Below, piece after piece: positions 1-6,299 of a stretch of DNA of 11,813 bases. Origin of the DNA: Phycisphaerales bacterium. Lineage in GTDB: Bacteria > Planctomycetota > Phycisphaerae > Tepidisphaerales > Tepidisphaeraceae. The translations under genes and the position numbers were made by a program. Where the stretch lies: positions 1 through 11,813 of the forward strand of contig JAQGHP010000504.1 in NCBI GenBank assembly GCA_028288775.1, read 5' to 3'. The stretch's first letter is position 1. The number at the start of each line of letters is the position of its first letter. The notes beneath the pieces were generated by a model. It saw only the letters and a program-made list of their open reading frames with translations, had not been told where the DNA came from and did not search any database.

Positions 1-75
1 AACGACTTCTACGGCGACCCCATCCCCGACAAAAACTCCGGCCTGTTCGACATCGGCGCGGACGAAGCCGCCTAG
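1..75 (+). CDS. C-terminal end of a probable secreted right-handed beta-helix protein (partial)
   Basis: The first base of the window is in frame with 24 sense codons ending in TAG at 73-75. The residues carry a G-D-P-I-P-D element followed by a DIGADE ending. Planctomycete secreted parallel beta-helix proteins (pectate-lyase-like, polymorphic outer membrane type) very often finish with this pattern, a G-x-P-R-P element then DIGAxE. The body of the protein lies outside the window, so substrate and role cannot be given. A weak imperfect hairpin (arms 83-89 and 101-108) follows the stop; it is not convincing as a terminator because no T-run follows. Assignment rests on the C-terminal motif only. 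Confidence 0.55.
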   Translation, partial: NDFYGDPIPDKNSGLFDIGADEAA

Positions 76-221
76 CGAACCCGGCTGCGTTTTCCCAAAC
101 CGCAAGCCATGCGTTCTCATCAATGCCTAATGGGGGCTGCGCCTGTTTCTCAGTGATCTTCAGGACAATGGCCGTGTCTTTGCTAATGCGTTGGCTGCCT
201 TCCCGACGAGCGGGACAGTTG

Positions 222-237
222 AACGGCACGTGCCGTT
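222..237. promoter_or_regulatory. Perfect 16-bp palindrome upstream of the NRAMP-type transporter, candidate operator
   Basis: The sequence AACGGCACGTGCCGTT is exactly self-complementary with no spacer, and symmetry stops at its ends. Its centre lies about 44 bases before the preferred TTG start of the transporter gene. A weak TTGAAC element overlaps its left edge (219-224), so a dimeric regulator bound here could block transcription. It does not match a metalloregulator box that I recognise, so the bound protein is unknown. The uninterrupted symmetry also permits a cruciform, but with no loop an RNA hairpin is unlikely to be the purpose. Confidence 0.35.
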
Positions 238-273
238 TGGACATATCCATTAGCGGCATTGCGGAGATCGCGT

Positions 274-1593
274 TTGGAAACCACCGTTCTCATCCCTGAA
301 GAATCGGTTTGCGAGAAGCCCAAAAAGAGCTTTCTATCCCGTCTGGGTCCCGGCCTTATTACCGGCGCTTCCGATGATGATCCCAGTGGCATCGGCACCT
401 ATTCCCAGGCGGGGGCGCAGTACGGGTATGGGCTGTTGTGGACGATGGTCCTTTCGCTCCCGCTGATGGCGGCAATCCAGGAAATCAGCGCGCGGATCGG
501 CAGGGTGAGCGGGCGCGGGCTCGCCGGGAACATCCGCCGACACTACCCGGCGTGGCTGCTCTACCCGGTCATCTTCCTGCTCGTTCTGGCCAACACGATC
601 AACCTTGGCGCCGACATCGGCGCGATGGGCGATGCGCTGGCGCTACTCGTCGGCGGGCCGCCGCTGCTGTACGCCGCGCTGTTCGCCGTCGCGTGCGTGG
701 TGCTCCAGGTGTTCGCCTCCTACCCGCGCTGCTCGAAGGTGCTCAAGTGGCTCACGCTGGCTTTGTTCAGTTACGTCGCCACGGTTTTCTTCGCCCACGT
801 TCCGTGGGGCCAGGCGCTCCGCGGCGCGGTCGTGCCGCAAGTGAAGCTCGACGGCGCCTATCTTTCCATGTTCATCGCCATCCTCGGCACCACGATCAGC
901 CCCTATCTCTTTTTCTGGCAGGCCTCGCAGGAGACCGAGGAAATCAAGCTGAGCCCGGATGAGCAGGCGCTCAAGCACGCCCCGGAGCAAGCCCGCGAGC
1001 AGTTCGGCCGCATCCGCTTCGACACGTATTTCGGGATGGCCGTCTCCAACCTCGTCGCGTTCTTCATCATCCTGTCCGCGGCCGTCACGCTGCACGCACA
1101 CGGCATCACCGAGATCGAAACCTCCGAGCAGGCCGCCCAGGCGCTCAAGCCCCTGGCCGGGCCGCTCACCTTTACGCTCTTCGCATTGGGCATCATCGGC
1201 ACAGGATTGCTCGCCGTCCCCGTCCTCGCCGGCTCCGCGGCGTACGCCGTCGGCGAAGCCCTCAAATGGCCGACCGGCCTCGATCGCAAACCGCTCGACG
1301 CCAAGGGCTTCTACGCCGTCCTCACCGTCGCCACCCTGCTCGGGCTGGCCATCAACTTCCCCGCGGTGCAGCATCACACGCACCTCTCCCCGGTGAAGGC
1401 GCTCTTCTGGTCCGCGGTGGTGAACGGCGTCGTGGCCGTGCCGATCATGGTCGTGATGATGCTGATGGTCCAAAACAAAAAGATCATGGGCCAGTTCACC
1501 CGCGTCTCCAAAACGCTCCGCATAATGGGCTGGGCCGCGACCACTGTTATGGCCGCCGCGGCGGTGGGAATGTTCCTGACGTGGAAGCACTGA
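274..1593 (+). CDS. NRAMP/SLC11-family divalent metal cation transporter with a non-canonical metal site
   Basis: An inner-membrane transporter of the LeuT-fold NRAMP family, about 440 residues (E. coli MntH is 412), with roughly eleven hydrophobic segments. The first membrane helix carries the family signature G-P-G-L-I-T-G-A-S followed by DDDPSG (residues 34-39), where classical members have DPGN. The sixth helix reads T-T-I-S-P-Y (206-211) where classical Mn/Fe transporters have A-x-x-M-P-H. The metal-binding Asp is kept, but Asn, Met and His are replaced by Gly, Ser and Tyr. Loss of the soft Met ligand suggests a hard cation such as Mg2+, as described for the NRMT subgroup; this is inference. 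I chose TTG at 274 because GGAGA (263-267) lies six bases before it; an in-frame TTG at 259 has no comparable site and would add five residues. Convergent with recG. The gene ends 17 bases before a large inverted repeat. Confidence 0.85.
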   Translation: METTVLIPEESVCEKPKKSFLSRLGPGLITGASDDDPSGIGTYSQAGAQYGYGLLWTMVLSLPLMAAIQEISARIGRVSGRGLAGNIRRHYPAWLLYPVIFLLVLANTINLGADIGAMGDALALLVGGPPLLYAALFAVACVVLQVFASYPRCSKVLKWLTLALFSYVATVFFAHVPWGQALRGAVVPQVKLDGAYLSMFIAILGTTISPYLFFWQASQETEEIKLSPDEQALKHAPEQAREQFGRIRFDTYFGMAVSNLVAFFIILSAAVTLHAHGITEIETSEQAAQALKPLAGPLTFTLFALGIIGTGLLAVPVLAGSAAYAVGEALKWPTGLDRKPLDAKGFYAVLTVATLLGLAINFPAVQHHTHLSPVKALFWSAVVNGVVAVPIMVVMMLMVQNKKIMGQFTRVSKTLRIMGWAATTVMAAAAVGMFLTWKH

Positions 1594-1610
1594 AGAAGTG
1601 GAAATACGAA

Positions 1611-1692
1611 GCGCCAAGGCCGCCAAAAAGCAAAGGACGCAAAGCTCAATATTTTTTGCTTGGCGTTCTTTGCTCCTTGGCGGCCTTGGCGC
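1611..1692. repeat. Imperfect 30-bp inverted repeat (MITE-like palindrome) between convergent genes
   Basis: Arms 1611-1640 and 1663-1692 pair at 27 of 30 positions across a 22-base AT-rich loop that contains a run of six T (1652-1657). The arms are built from CGCCAAGG/GCAAAGGACGC-like short units. Similarity may extend outward: GGAAGCAC occurs in the last codons of the transporter gene (from 1583) and again inverted near 1700-1707, so the element may reach the transporter stop codon. It could fold in RNA from either strand and act as a bidirectional terminator between the transporter and recG, although no T-run follows the outer stem. The sequence type resembles dispersed intergenic repeats of planctomycetes and verrucomicrobia. 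Confidence 0.75.
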
Positions 1693-1763
1693 ATTTCTTC
1701 GTGCTTCCCCGCAGGAATGGCGTGAGTTGCGGATGGCGCCGCTGTCTCAACCACCTTCCCTGT

Positions 1764-1810
1764 TCTTCTTCGCGTCCGTCTTCGCGTCCTTCGCGGCTTC
1801 GCGGTTTTCC
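1764..1810. repeat. Short imperfect tandem CGCGAAG-type repeat
   Basis: On the minus strand this stretch is four imperfect 9-12 base units around CGCGAAG (ACCGCGAAG, CCGCGAAGG, ACGCGAAGA, CGGACGCGAAGA). A further GCGCGAAG lies nearby in the plus orientation (1833-1840). Arrays of this kind are frequent intergenic filler in PVC-group genomes. Together with the inverted repeat at 1611-1692 it accounts for most of the gap between the two convergent genes. No coding potential is evident here. Confidence 0.5.
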
Positions 1811-1860
1811 GCACCGCGGTCACTCCAAGAGGCGCGAAGATGCCATCGCCGGCAGCCGGC

Positions 1861-3957
1861 TCACCCGATCTGCGCCAGTGCGAGCGAATCCCCAAGCTGT
1901 TTACTCAGCGCCATTCGCAGATGGCGGTGCGTGGGATGGGTGAGGCGGGGGTCTTCCGTCAGCAGGGCGAGCGCGTCTTCCTTCGCCTGGTGGAGCAGTT
2001 CCATTTCATTGGTCACGTCCGCCAGCTTGAACTCCGGCAGACCGTGCTGGCGGGTGCCGAAGAATTCGCCGGGGCCGCGGAGCTTCAGATCCATCTCGGC
2101 GATCTCAAATCCGTCCGTCGTCTGCGTCATTGCCCGCAATCGCGCCTCGGTGTGCTCGTTGGGCGGATCGGAAATGAGCAGGCAGTAGCTGCTTTCGCTC
2201 CCCCGGCCTACGCGGCCGCGGAGCTGATGGAGCTGCGAAAGCCCGAACCGCTCGGCGTTGTCGATGACGATCACGGTCGCGTTGGGCACGTCGATCCCGA
2301 CTTCAATCACCGTCGTCGCGATCAGCACGTCCGTCTGCCGGTCGCGGAACGCCGTCATGATCTCCTGCTTCTCCTCGGTCTTCATCTGCCCGTGCAACGC
2401 TGCAAGCCTCAGCCCCGCCAGCGGACCTTTCCCCAGCCGATCGTGCTCCTTGCGCACGCTCTTGGAATCCTCCAGCCCATTGTCATCGATCTGCGGCAGC
2501 ACGATGTACGCCTGCCTGCCCGCCTGCACTTCCTTGCGAATGAAGGCATACGCAGTATCCGCCTGCCCCGCGCGGAGCCACCGTGTCTGAATCGGCTGCC
2601 GGCCCGGCGGCAGGGCGTCGATCACGCTCACATCAAAGTCCGCGAAGAACGAAAGCGCCAGCGTGCGCGGGATCGGCGTCGCGGTCATCACCAAATAATG
2701 CGGCGCGAGCCCCTTGGATTTCAGCACCGCCCGCTGGCGGACGCCCAGCTTGTGCTGCTCGTCCACCACCACGAGGCCCAGGTTCGCGAATTCCACGTCC
2801 TCCTGAATCAGCGCCTGCGTCCCGACGGCCAGGTGCAATTTCCCCGAGGCCAGGTCCTTCAGGCCCGTCGTCTTCTTCTGCCGCTTGGTGCGCCCGGTGA
2901 AGAGTCCGATGGAAACGTTGGAGCCCGCGAGCATATTGCCCAGCGTGAGGTAGTGCTGCTCGGCGAGCACCTCCGTCGGCGCGAGCAACACGGCTTGCAG
3001 GCGATTGGCCACGCCCGTGAGCATCGCGTAGAGCGCGACGACGGTCTTCCCGCTCCCGACATCTCCCTGCAGCAGGCGGTTCATCGGCTTGCCGCTGCCC
3101 AGGTCGCGGGCGATTTCCCACACCGCGTTTTGCTGGGCTGCGGTCAGCGCGAAGGGGAAGCGGGCGCGAATGCGCCCATCGAGCAGCTTGTCCAGCCGCA
3201 TGACCGGCGCGGTGATGCGCCCCTCGCGCAGCCGCTTGCTGATCCCCAGTCCCACCTGCATGAGCATCAGCTCGTCATAAATAATCCGCCGGCGGGCGCG
3301 CATCGCCTCGTTCAAATCCTTGGGCAAATGGATCGCCCGATACGCCTCCCGTCGCGGCAGCACGCCGCGTTTGGCCAGCAGCGCCGGGTCAAACCATTCC
3401 TCCACCTCCGCCAGCGCATCCCCGAGATTCTGCTCGACGATTTTCTGGATCAACTCCGAAGGCAGCCGCAGCGAGGCGGGGTAGACGGGGCGGAACTTGG
3501 CTTCTTCGATACGCGCGGTGTCGCCGTCCACGACCTCCCACTTGGCCTGCACCATCCTGGGAATGTTGCGGAAGAACGAGACCTTCCCCTGCACGCGCAC
3601 GGTCATCCCTGGGTGGATGCGCCCGCGGAGGTACGCGCCGTGGAACCAGGTGAGGCTGAGCTTCTCGGTGCCGTCGTCGAGCGTGGCCTCGAACCGCGGC
3701 CGCGGGCGCGAGGGGATGTAATCGACGGCCACCACTTCCCCGCGAACGGTCTGGATTTGATTATCGACAAGCTGCGAGATCGGCAGCTCGGAGGATTCGA
3801 ATTGATAGTCGCGCGGGAAGTATTCCAGCAGGTCGCCCAGCGTCTTCACGCCCAGTGCATGAAACACTTTGGCCCGAGTGCTCCCGACGAGCGGAACAGA
3901 CTCGATCGGCCGCAGCAGCGCGGAAGAAGTTGGGGCCAGTGCAGCAGCGCCGCTCAT
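1861..3957 (-). CDS. recG: ATP-dependent DNA helicase RecG
   Basis: A 698-residue superfamily 2 double-stranded DNA translocase that remodels stalled forks and branch-migrates Holliday junctions; E. coli RecG is 693 residues, so this is full length. The N-terminal third holds the wedge/OB-fold region, with an N-terminal P-L-V-G-S-T-x-A helix-hairpin-like element and R-D-Y-Q. Walker A is GDVGSGKT at residues 298-305. The DEQH box at 399-402 sits in DEQHKLGV, the form typical of RecG rather than Mfd. Motif III is TATPIPRTL. The second helicase domain has LHGQMK, the VIEVGIDVPNA element and QLRGRVGRG. Near the C-terminus is the translocation-type signature L-K-L-R-G-P-G-E-F-F-G-T-R-Q-H-G. The ATG at 3957 gives a normal N-terminus. 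It lies 174 bases downstream of pcm on the same strand. A TAGAAT element at 4050-4045 (minus) could be a -10 box, but I see no good -35. Confidence 0.97.
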   Translation of the reverse strand: MSGAAALAPTSSALLRPIESVPLVGSTRAKVFHALGVKTLGDLLEYFPRDYQFESSELPISQLVDNQIQTVRGEVVAVDYIPSRPRPRFEATLDDGTEKLSLTWFHGAYLRGRIHPGMTVRVQGKVSFFRNIPRMVQAKWEVVDGDTARIEEAKFRPVYPASLRLPSELIQKIVEQNLGDALAEVEEWFDPALLAKRGVLPRREAYRAIHLPKDLNEAMRARRRIIYDELMLMQVGLGISKRLREGRITAPVMRLDKLLDGRIRARFPFALTAAQQNAVWEIARDLGSGKPMNRLLQGDVGSGKTVVALYAMLTGVANRLQAVLLAPTEVLAEQHYLTLGNMLAGSNVSIGLFTGRTKRQKKTTGLKDLASGKLHLAVGTQALIQEDVEFANLGLVVVDEQHKLGVRQRAVLKSKGLAPHYLVMTATPIPRTLALSFFADFDVSVIDALPPGRQPIQTRWLRAGQADTAYAFIRKEVQAGRQAYIVLPQIDDNGLEDSKSVRKEHDRLGKGPLAGLRLAALHGQMKTEEKQEIMTAFRDRQTDVLIATTVIEVGIDVPNATVIVIDNAERFGLSQLHQLRGRVGRGSESSYCLLISDPPNEHTEARLRAMTQTTDGFEIAEMDLKLRGPGEFFGTRQHGLPEFKLADVTNEMELLHQAKEDALALLTEDPRLTHPTHRHLRMALSKQLGDSLALAQIG

Positions 3958-3982
3958 GGGATGGGATAGCCGCGGGGCACAA

Positions 3983-4001
3983 CCCGGCGAACGCCGCCGG
4001 G
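3983..4001 (-). other. Short perfect hairpin in the recG leader
   Basis: CCCGGCG and CGCCGGG pair perfectly over 7 bp around a 5-base loop. In the recG transcript the hairpin would end about 25 bases before the ATG, if transcription starts near the candidate TAGAAT box at 4050-4045. It has no T-run, so it is not an intrinsic terminator. Whether it does anything is unknown; GC-rich DNA makes such stems by chance. Confidence 0.25.
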
Positions 4002-4110
4002 CTCAACGTGCAATATGAAGAGAAGCCCCGTCCGCTCTCCCGGCATTCTACCCGCCCCGCGCCCGCTCTTCACTCCGCCCTCTGTACCCGTGCAGGCACC
4101 CACTCTTCAT

Positions 4111-4131
4111 TCTGCACTCTGCACTCTGCAC
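4111..4131. repeat. Three exact tandem copies of TCTGCAC abutting the pcm stop codon
   Basis: The heptamer TCTGCAC occurs three times in a row (4111-4117, 4118-4124, 4125-4131), with looser related sequence to its left (CACTCTTCAT at 4101-4110, CTCTTCACTC near 4066). The array stops at the base next to the pcm TAA codon (4134-4132 on the minus strand). On the transcribed strand the unit reads GTGCAGA. It occupies the 3' untranslated region of pcm and part of the recG upstream region. It looks like low-complexity intergenic filler. Confidence 0.7.
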
Positions 4132-4794
4132 TTAATCCGCTCCCCACCCCTCCTGCCCAATGAGCTTCACAAATCGGCACGGGCAGATGTCCGTGACTTG
4201 CAGTTCCGTCCCGTTCCTGCGGACTTCCACCAGCATCTGTCGGCTCAACGGCCCGACGGGCAGCACGGCCACGCCGCCATTCTTGAGCTGGCCGAGCAGC
4301 AGTTCCCGCGGCAGTTCCGGTGCCCCGGCGGTAATCAACACTCGGTCAAACGGCGCTTCCTTCAACCACCCAAGCGTGCCGTCAGCATAGAGGTAGTGAA
4401 CATTGCGGATGCCAAGCGACATCAGCCGCTCAAACGCCTCGTCCAGCAGCGGCTTCACGCGCTCGATGGTCCAGACTTCCCCCGCGAGCTTGGCGAGCAC
4501 GGCGGTTTGGTAGCCGCTGCCGGTGCCCAGCTCGAGAACGCGGTGATGGGCCTGTACGTCCAGGCGCTGGGACATCAGCGCGACGATGTGCATCGTGCTG
4601 ATCGTCTGCCCGTGCCCGATGGCGGCGGGGCGGTCGGCGTAGGCATCCGGCCGCGTCTCATCATTGAAAAAAGGTTCCCGCGGCACCGCCCGCAGCGCCG
4701 CCAGAACGCGGTCGTCGCGGATGCCCCGGTCCACGACCTGTTGCTGAATCATCCGCTCGAGCGGAGAGGATGCTTTGACGTTTACTTCATTCAT
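4132..4794 (-). CDS. pcm: Protein-L-isoaspartate O-methyltransferase
   Basis: A 220-residue cytosolic class I methyltransferase that moves a methyl group from SAM to L-isoaspartyl residues, starting repair of age-damaged proteins; the length is normal for the family. Visible signatures are VPREPFF (38-43 region), the GHGQTIS substrate-site motif (60-66, usually GYGQTIS), SAM-binding motif I in VLELGTGSGYQT (86-97), the acidic post-I residue in TIER (109-112), LITAGAPELP (153-162) and the ending FVKLIGQEGW. I chose the ATG at 4794 because the family N-terminus begins about here. The same frame stays open upstream to 5121 through palindromic repeat sequence, which would give a spurious 109-residue extension rich in C-L-S and K-N-V-x-P-T. 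The Shine-Dalgarno is weak. Divergent from the SAM hydrolase gene and upstream of recG on the same strand. Confidence 0.95.
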   Translation of the reverse strand: MNEVNVKASSPLERMIQQQVVDRGIRDDRVLAALRAVPREPFFNDETRPDAYADRPAAIGHGQTISTMHIVALMSQRLDVQAHHRVLELGTGSGYQTAVLAKLAGEVWTIERVKPLLDEAFERLMSLGIRNVHYLYADGTLGWLKEAPFDRVLITAGAPELPRELLLGQLKNGGVAVLPVGPLSRQMLVEVRRNGTELQVTDICPCRFVKLIGQEGWGAD

Positions 4795-4811
4795 TGAGGA
4801 TTCCACATCCC

Positions 4812-4817
4812 ATTCTA
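4812..4817 (-). promoter_or_regulatory. Candidate -10 box for pcm
   Basis: On the minus strand TAGAAT lies 17 bases before the pcm ATG and would place the transcription start about 11 bases upstream of it. No convincing -35 element is seen at normal spacing. A second TAGAAT lies upstream of recG (4050-4045). The short implied leader resembles that predicted for the divergent gene. Evidence is a single hexamer. Confidence 0.25.
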
Positions 4818-4868
4818 CGCAGAATATCCGCCGGAGTGCGATGCCCAGCCGCAGATTCCTACGCACCC

Positions 4869-4955
4869 GGTGGGACTGACCTTCCTGTCTGCCTGCGGAG
4901 ATGGGGCAGACAATATTCTCGGGCTGGATGGTGGGACGGACATTCTTGTCTGTCG
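4869..4955. repeat. Two diverged direct copies of the GTGGGACAGACATTC repeat arm
   Basis: Copies at 4869-4893 (diverged) and 4930-4955 (one difference from the intact arm at 4962-4987) share the same orientation. The second keeps the internal small hairpin, a GACGGACA/TGTCTGTC stem around TTCT. A further fragment resembling the arm lies near 4903-4918. They look like remnants of earlier repeat insertions or slippage products beside the intact element that follows. Confidence 0.7.
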
Positions 4956-4961
4956 TCCTTA

Positions 4962-5112
4962 GGTGGGACAGACATTCTTGTCTGTCGCGAGTCTGCGGGC
5001 GGGGGCATTCCTGCCCCCGAGCGGACTCGCAACAACGCTTCGGGTCGGCTCGGGAGGGCAGGAATGCCCTCCACTCGCCAACCCGACGACAGACAAGAAT
5101 GTCTGTCCCACC
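4962..5112. repeat. 151-bp nested palindromic repeat element (MITE-like)
   Basis: The ends are a perfect 26-bp inverted repeat, arms 4962-4987 and 5087-5112. Each arm is itself a hairpin: GACAGACA and TGTCTGTC around TTCT. Inside lie two more hairpins that mirror each other: 5001-5018 (GGGGGCA, loop TTCC, TGCCCCC) and 5054-5071 (GAGGGCA, loop GGAA, TGCCCTC). The element encodes nothing recognisable, yet several frames stay open through it, creating nonsense ORFs rich in C-L-S-H and K-N-V-C-P-T. Such peptides are common false predictions in planctomycete genomes. It fills the divergent pcm/SAM hydrolase gap and has no transposase, so if mobile it must be moved in trans. Confidence 0.88.
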
Positions 5113-5192
5113 AGTAACCAATGCCCTTCATTCCCTGCCCCGACACCGCCCAGGCCGTCTGCCCATAACCAACGAATGCGACCTCTCGCCGT

Positions 5193-5222
5193 TTGACCCT
5201 CACCCCGCTCGCGCGGCATAAT
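5193..5222 (+). promoter_or_regulatory. Candidate sigma70-like promoter of the SAM hydrolase gene
   Basis: TTGACC (5193-5198) and CATAAT (5217-5222) are separated by 18 bases. The predicted start near 5229 would leave about four bases before the ATG at 5233. No Shine-Dalgarno is visible between them, so the transcript would be nearly leaderless. The boxes are 5/6 matches to the consensus in a GC-rich background. Confidence 0.45.
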
Positions 5223-5232
5223 CCCGCAAGCA

Positions 5233-6030
5233 ATGTCCCGCACCCGACCGGCCCCGGCCGCTACAAACCGGCCCATCGTCACGCTGACCACCGACTTCGG
5301 CACCCGCGACTTTTACGCGGCGGCCATGAAGGCGGTTCTCATTGGCCATTGCCCCGCCGTGCGCCTCATCGACGTCACCCACGATATCCCCCGCCACGAT
5401 CTGCTCTGCGGCTCCATCACCCTCGAGCGTGCGGTCGACGGCTTCCCGCCCCGCACCGTACACCTTGCCGTGGTCGATCCCGGCGTCGGCACGGATCGGC
5501 GGATCCTGATTGCCGAGCTGAAAAACCAGTGGATCGTCTGCCCCGACAACGGCCTGATCACCTGGGCCTGGCGTCGGCTGGGCCCCGGCCATGCGTACGA
5601 GCTGACCTGGCGGCCGGAAGGGCCGGTCAGCAACACGTTTCATGGTCGCGACATCATGGCCCCAGCCGCCGGGATGCTGGCCGACGGCACGCCCGTGCGC
5701 GACCTGGCCCGGCCGATCGACGACCCCATCCTGCTCGACGTCACCCCGGCCACCCCGGCCGACCGCGCCGCCCGCGTGATCCACATCGATCAGTTCGGCA
5801 ACGCCACCACCAACATCGGCCACGAAGCGCTCGCATCTTTCGCCAACAAAGTGATCCGCGTCCGCAACCGCACGGTGGGCAAGCTCCGCCGCACCTACTG
5901 GGACGTCGCCCCCGGCAAGCCGCTGGCCCTGATAGGCAGCAGCGGATTGCTCGAAATCGCCGTCCGCGACGGCTCGGCGCAGGACGCGTTGAAGCTCAAG
6001 GTGGGGGATGAGGTGCGCGGGGAGGGGTAG
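5233..6030 (+). CDS. S-adenosyl-L-methionine hydroxide adenosyltransferase (SAM hydrolase, DUF62 family)
   Basis: A 265-residue cytosolic enzyme of the family that includes archaeal duf-62 SAM hydrolases and, more distantly, fluorinase and chlorinase. It is expected to split SAM with water into adenosine and L-methionine. The N-terminal domain has TLTTDFGTRDFY (17-28), IDVTHDI, then VVDPGVGTDRR (80-90), PDNGL and NTFHGRDIMAPAA. Asp82, Arg89 and His137 correspond to the Asp-Arg-His set that activates water in characterised SAM hydrolases, which argues against halogenase activity. The C-terminal domain has IDQFGNATTN and the closing GSSGLLEIAV adenine-site motif. ATG 5233 is the only sensible start; there is no Shine-Dalgarno and the candidate promoter ends just before it. 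Divergent from pcm and followed after 269 bases by bioA; all three enzymes consume SAM. Confidence 0.93.
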   Translation: MSRTRPAPAATNRPIVTLTTDFGTRDFYAAAMKAVLIGHCPAVRLIDVTHDIPRHDLLCGSITLERAVDGFPPRTVHLAVVDPGVGTDRRILIAELKNQWIVCPDNGLITWAWRRLGPGHAYELTWRPEGPVSNTFHGRDIMAPAAGMLADGTPVRDLARPIDDPILLDVTPATPADRAARVIHIDQFGNATTNIGHEALASFANKVIRVRNRTVGKLRRTYWDVAPGKPLALIGSSGLLEIAVRDGSAQDALKLKVGDEVRGEG

Positions 6031-6044
6031 CCTCTTGGCCGCGA

Positions 6045-6087
6045 TGGTCATTTGTCCTTTGTCTTTAGTCCTTTGTCCCTGGTCATT
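6045..6087. repeat. Low-complexity GTCCTTTGTC-type repeat
   Basis: The block starts and ends with TGGTCATT and contains TGTCCTTTGTC and AGTCCTTTGTCCC between. A related, oppositely oriented stretch (ACAAATGACAAAG, CTGACCACTGACAACCGACAAC) occupies 6240-6280. The two therefore bracket the hairpin element at 6124-6194 as loose outer arms. No gene is seen in the 6031-6299 gap. Confidence 0.5.
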
Positions 6088-6123
6088 CGCGATCGCGGCT
6101 TGGAGACGGTTTCACCCCTTACC

Positions 6124-6194
6124 GTGGCACGGGCGGCCCGCCCGTGTTCTTGCCGCGATAGCAGCGAATTCATGGGCTATTTCGCCCATGCCAC
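6124..6194. repeat. 71-bp two-hairpin palindromic repeat (GTGGCA...TGCCAC)
   Basis: The element begins GTGGCAC and ends GTGCCAC-like (TGCCAC), giving short terminal inverted repeats. It contains two strong hairpins: CACGGGCGGCCCGCCCGTG (6128-6146 region) and CATGGGC/GCCCATG around TATTTC (6171-6190). The 25-base stretch between them is unstructured. It lies just after the SAM hydrolase gene and could stop or stabilise its transcript, but the design matches dispersed palindromic repeats more than a dedicated terminator. Confidence 0.7.
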
Positions 6195-6264
6195 AAAAGA
6201 TCTGAGGCCGCAACTTCGTCCCGTCAATCGCAGGAACATACAAATGACAAAGAACGACTGACCA

Positions 6265-6292
6265 CTGACAACCGACAACTCTCCCTTATTAT
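6265..6292 (+). promoter_or_regulatory. Candidate sigma70-like promoter of bioA, predicted leaderless
   Basis: CTGACA (6265-6270) and TATTAT (6287-6292) are separated by 16 bases. A start about seven bases after the -10 box falls on or next to the ATG at 6300. No Shine-Dalgarno is visible, so translation would be leaderless. The -35-like hexamer is part of a repeat-like series (CTGACC, CTGACA, CCGACA), so intergenic repeat sequence may have supplied the promoter. Confidence 0.45.
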
Positions 6293-6299
6293 CCTAACG

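Noticed and set aside
123..299. 58-codon open frame spanning the region upstream of the transporter
   Set aside because: No ribosome site, no recognisable motif, overlaps the transporter start, and contains the palindrome at 222-237; best read as non-coding upstream DNA.
1594..1860. Dedicated rho-independent terminator after the transporter or recG
   Set aside because: The strong stem has its T-run in the loop and none after the outer arm; a small GCCGG/CCGGC stem after recG also lacks a T-run. Termination is possible but not supported as a classical site.
1840..3969. 709-codon open frame on the plus strand, antisense to recG
   Set aside because: It mirrors recG almost end to end, is rich in His, Arg, Gln and Leu as expected from the complement of GC-rich codons, and shows no domain. 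RecG itself carries every helicase motif.
4869..5112. Possible CRISPR array
   Set aside because: The repeated 25-26 bp units have unequal spacing, include an inverted copy and contain no regular spacers; there are no cas genes.
6031..6299. SAM riboswitch controlling bioA or the SAM hydrolase gene
   Set aside because: I saw no SAM-riboswitch core, and both candidate promoters leave almost no leader. The hairpins present belong to palindromic repeats.
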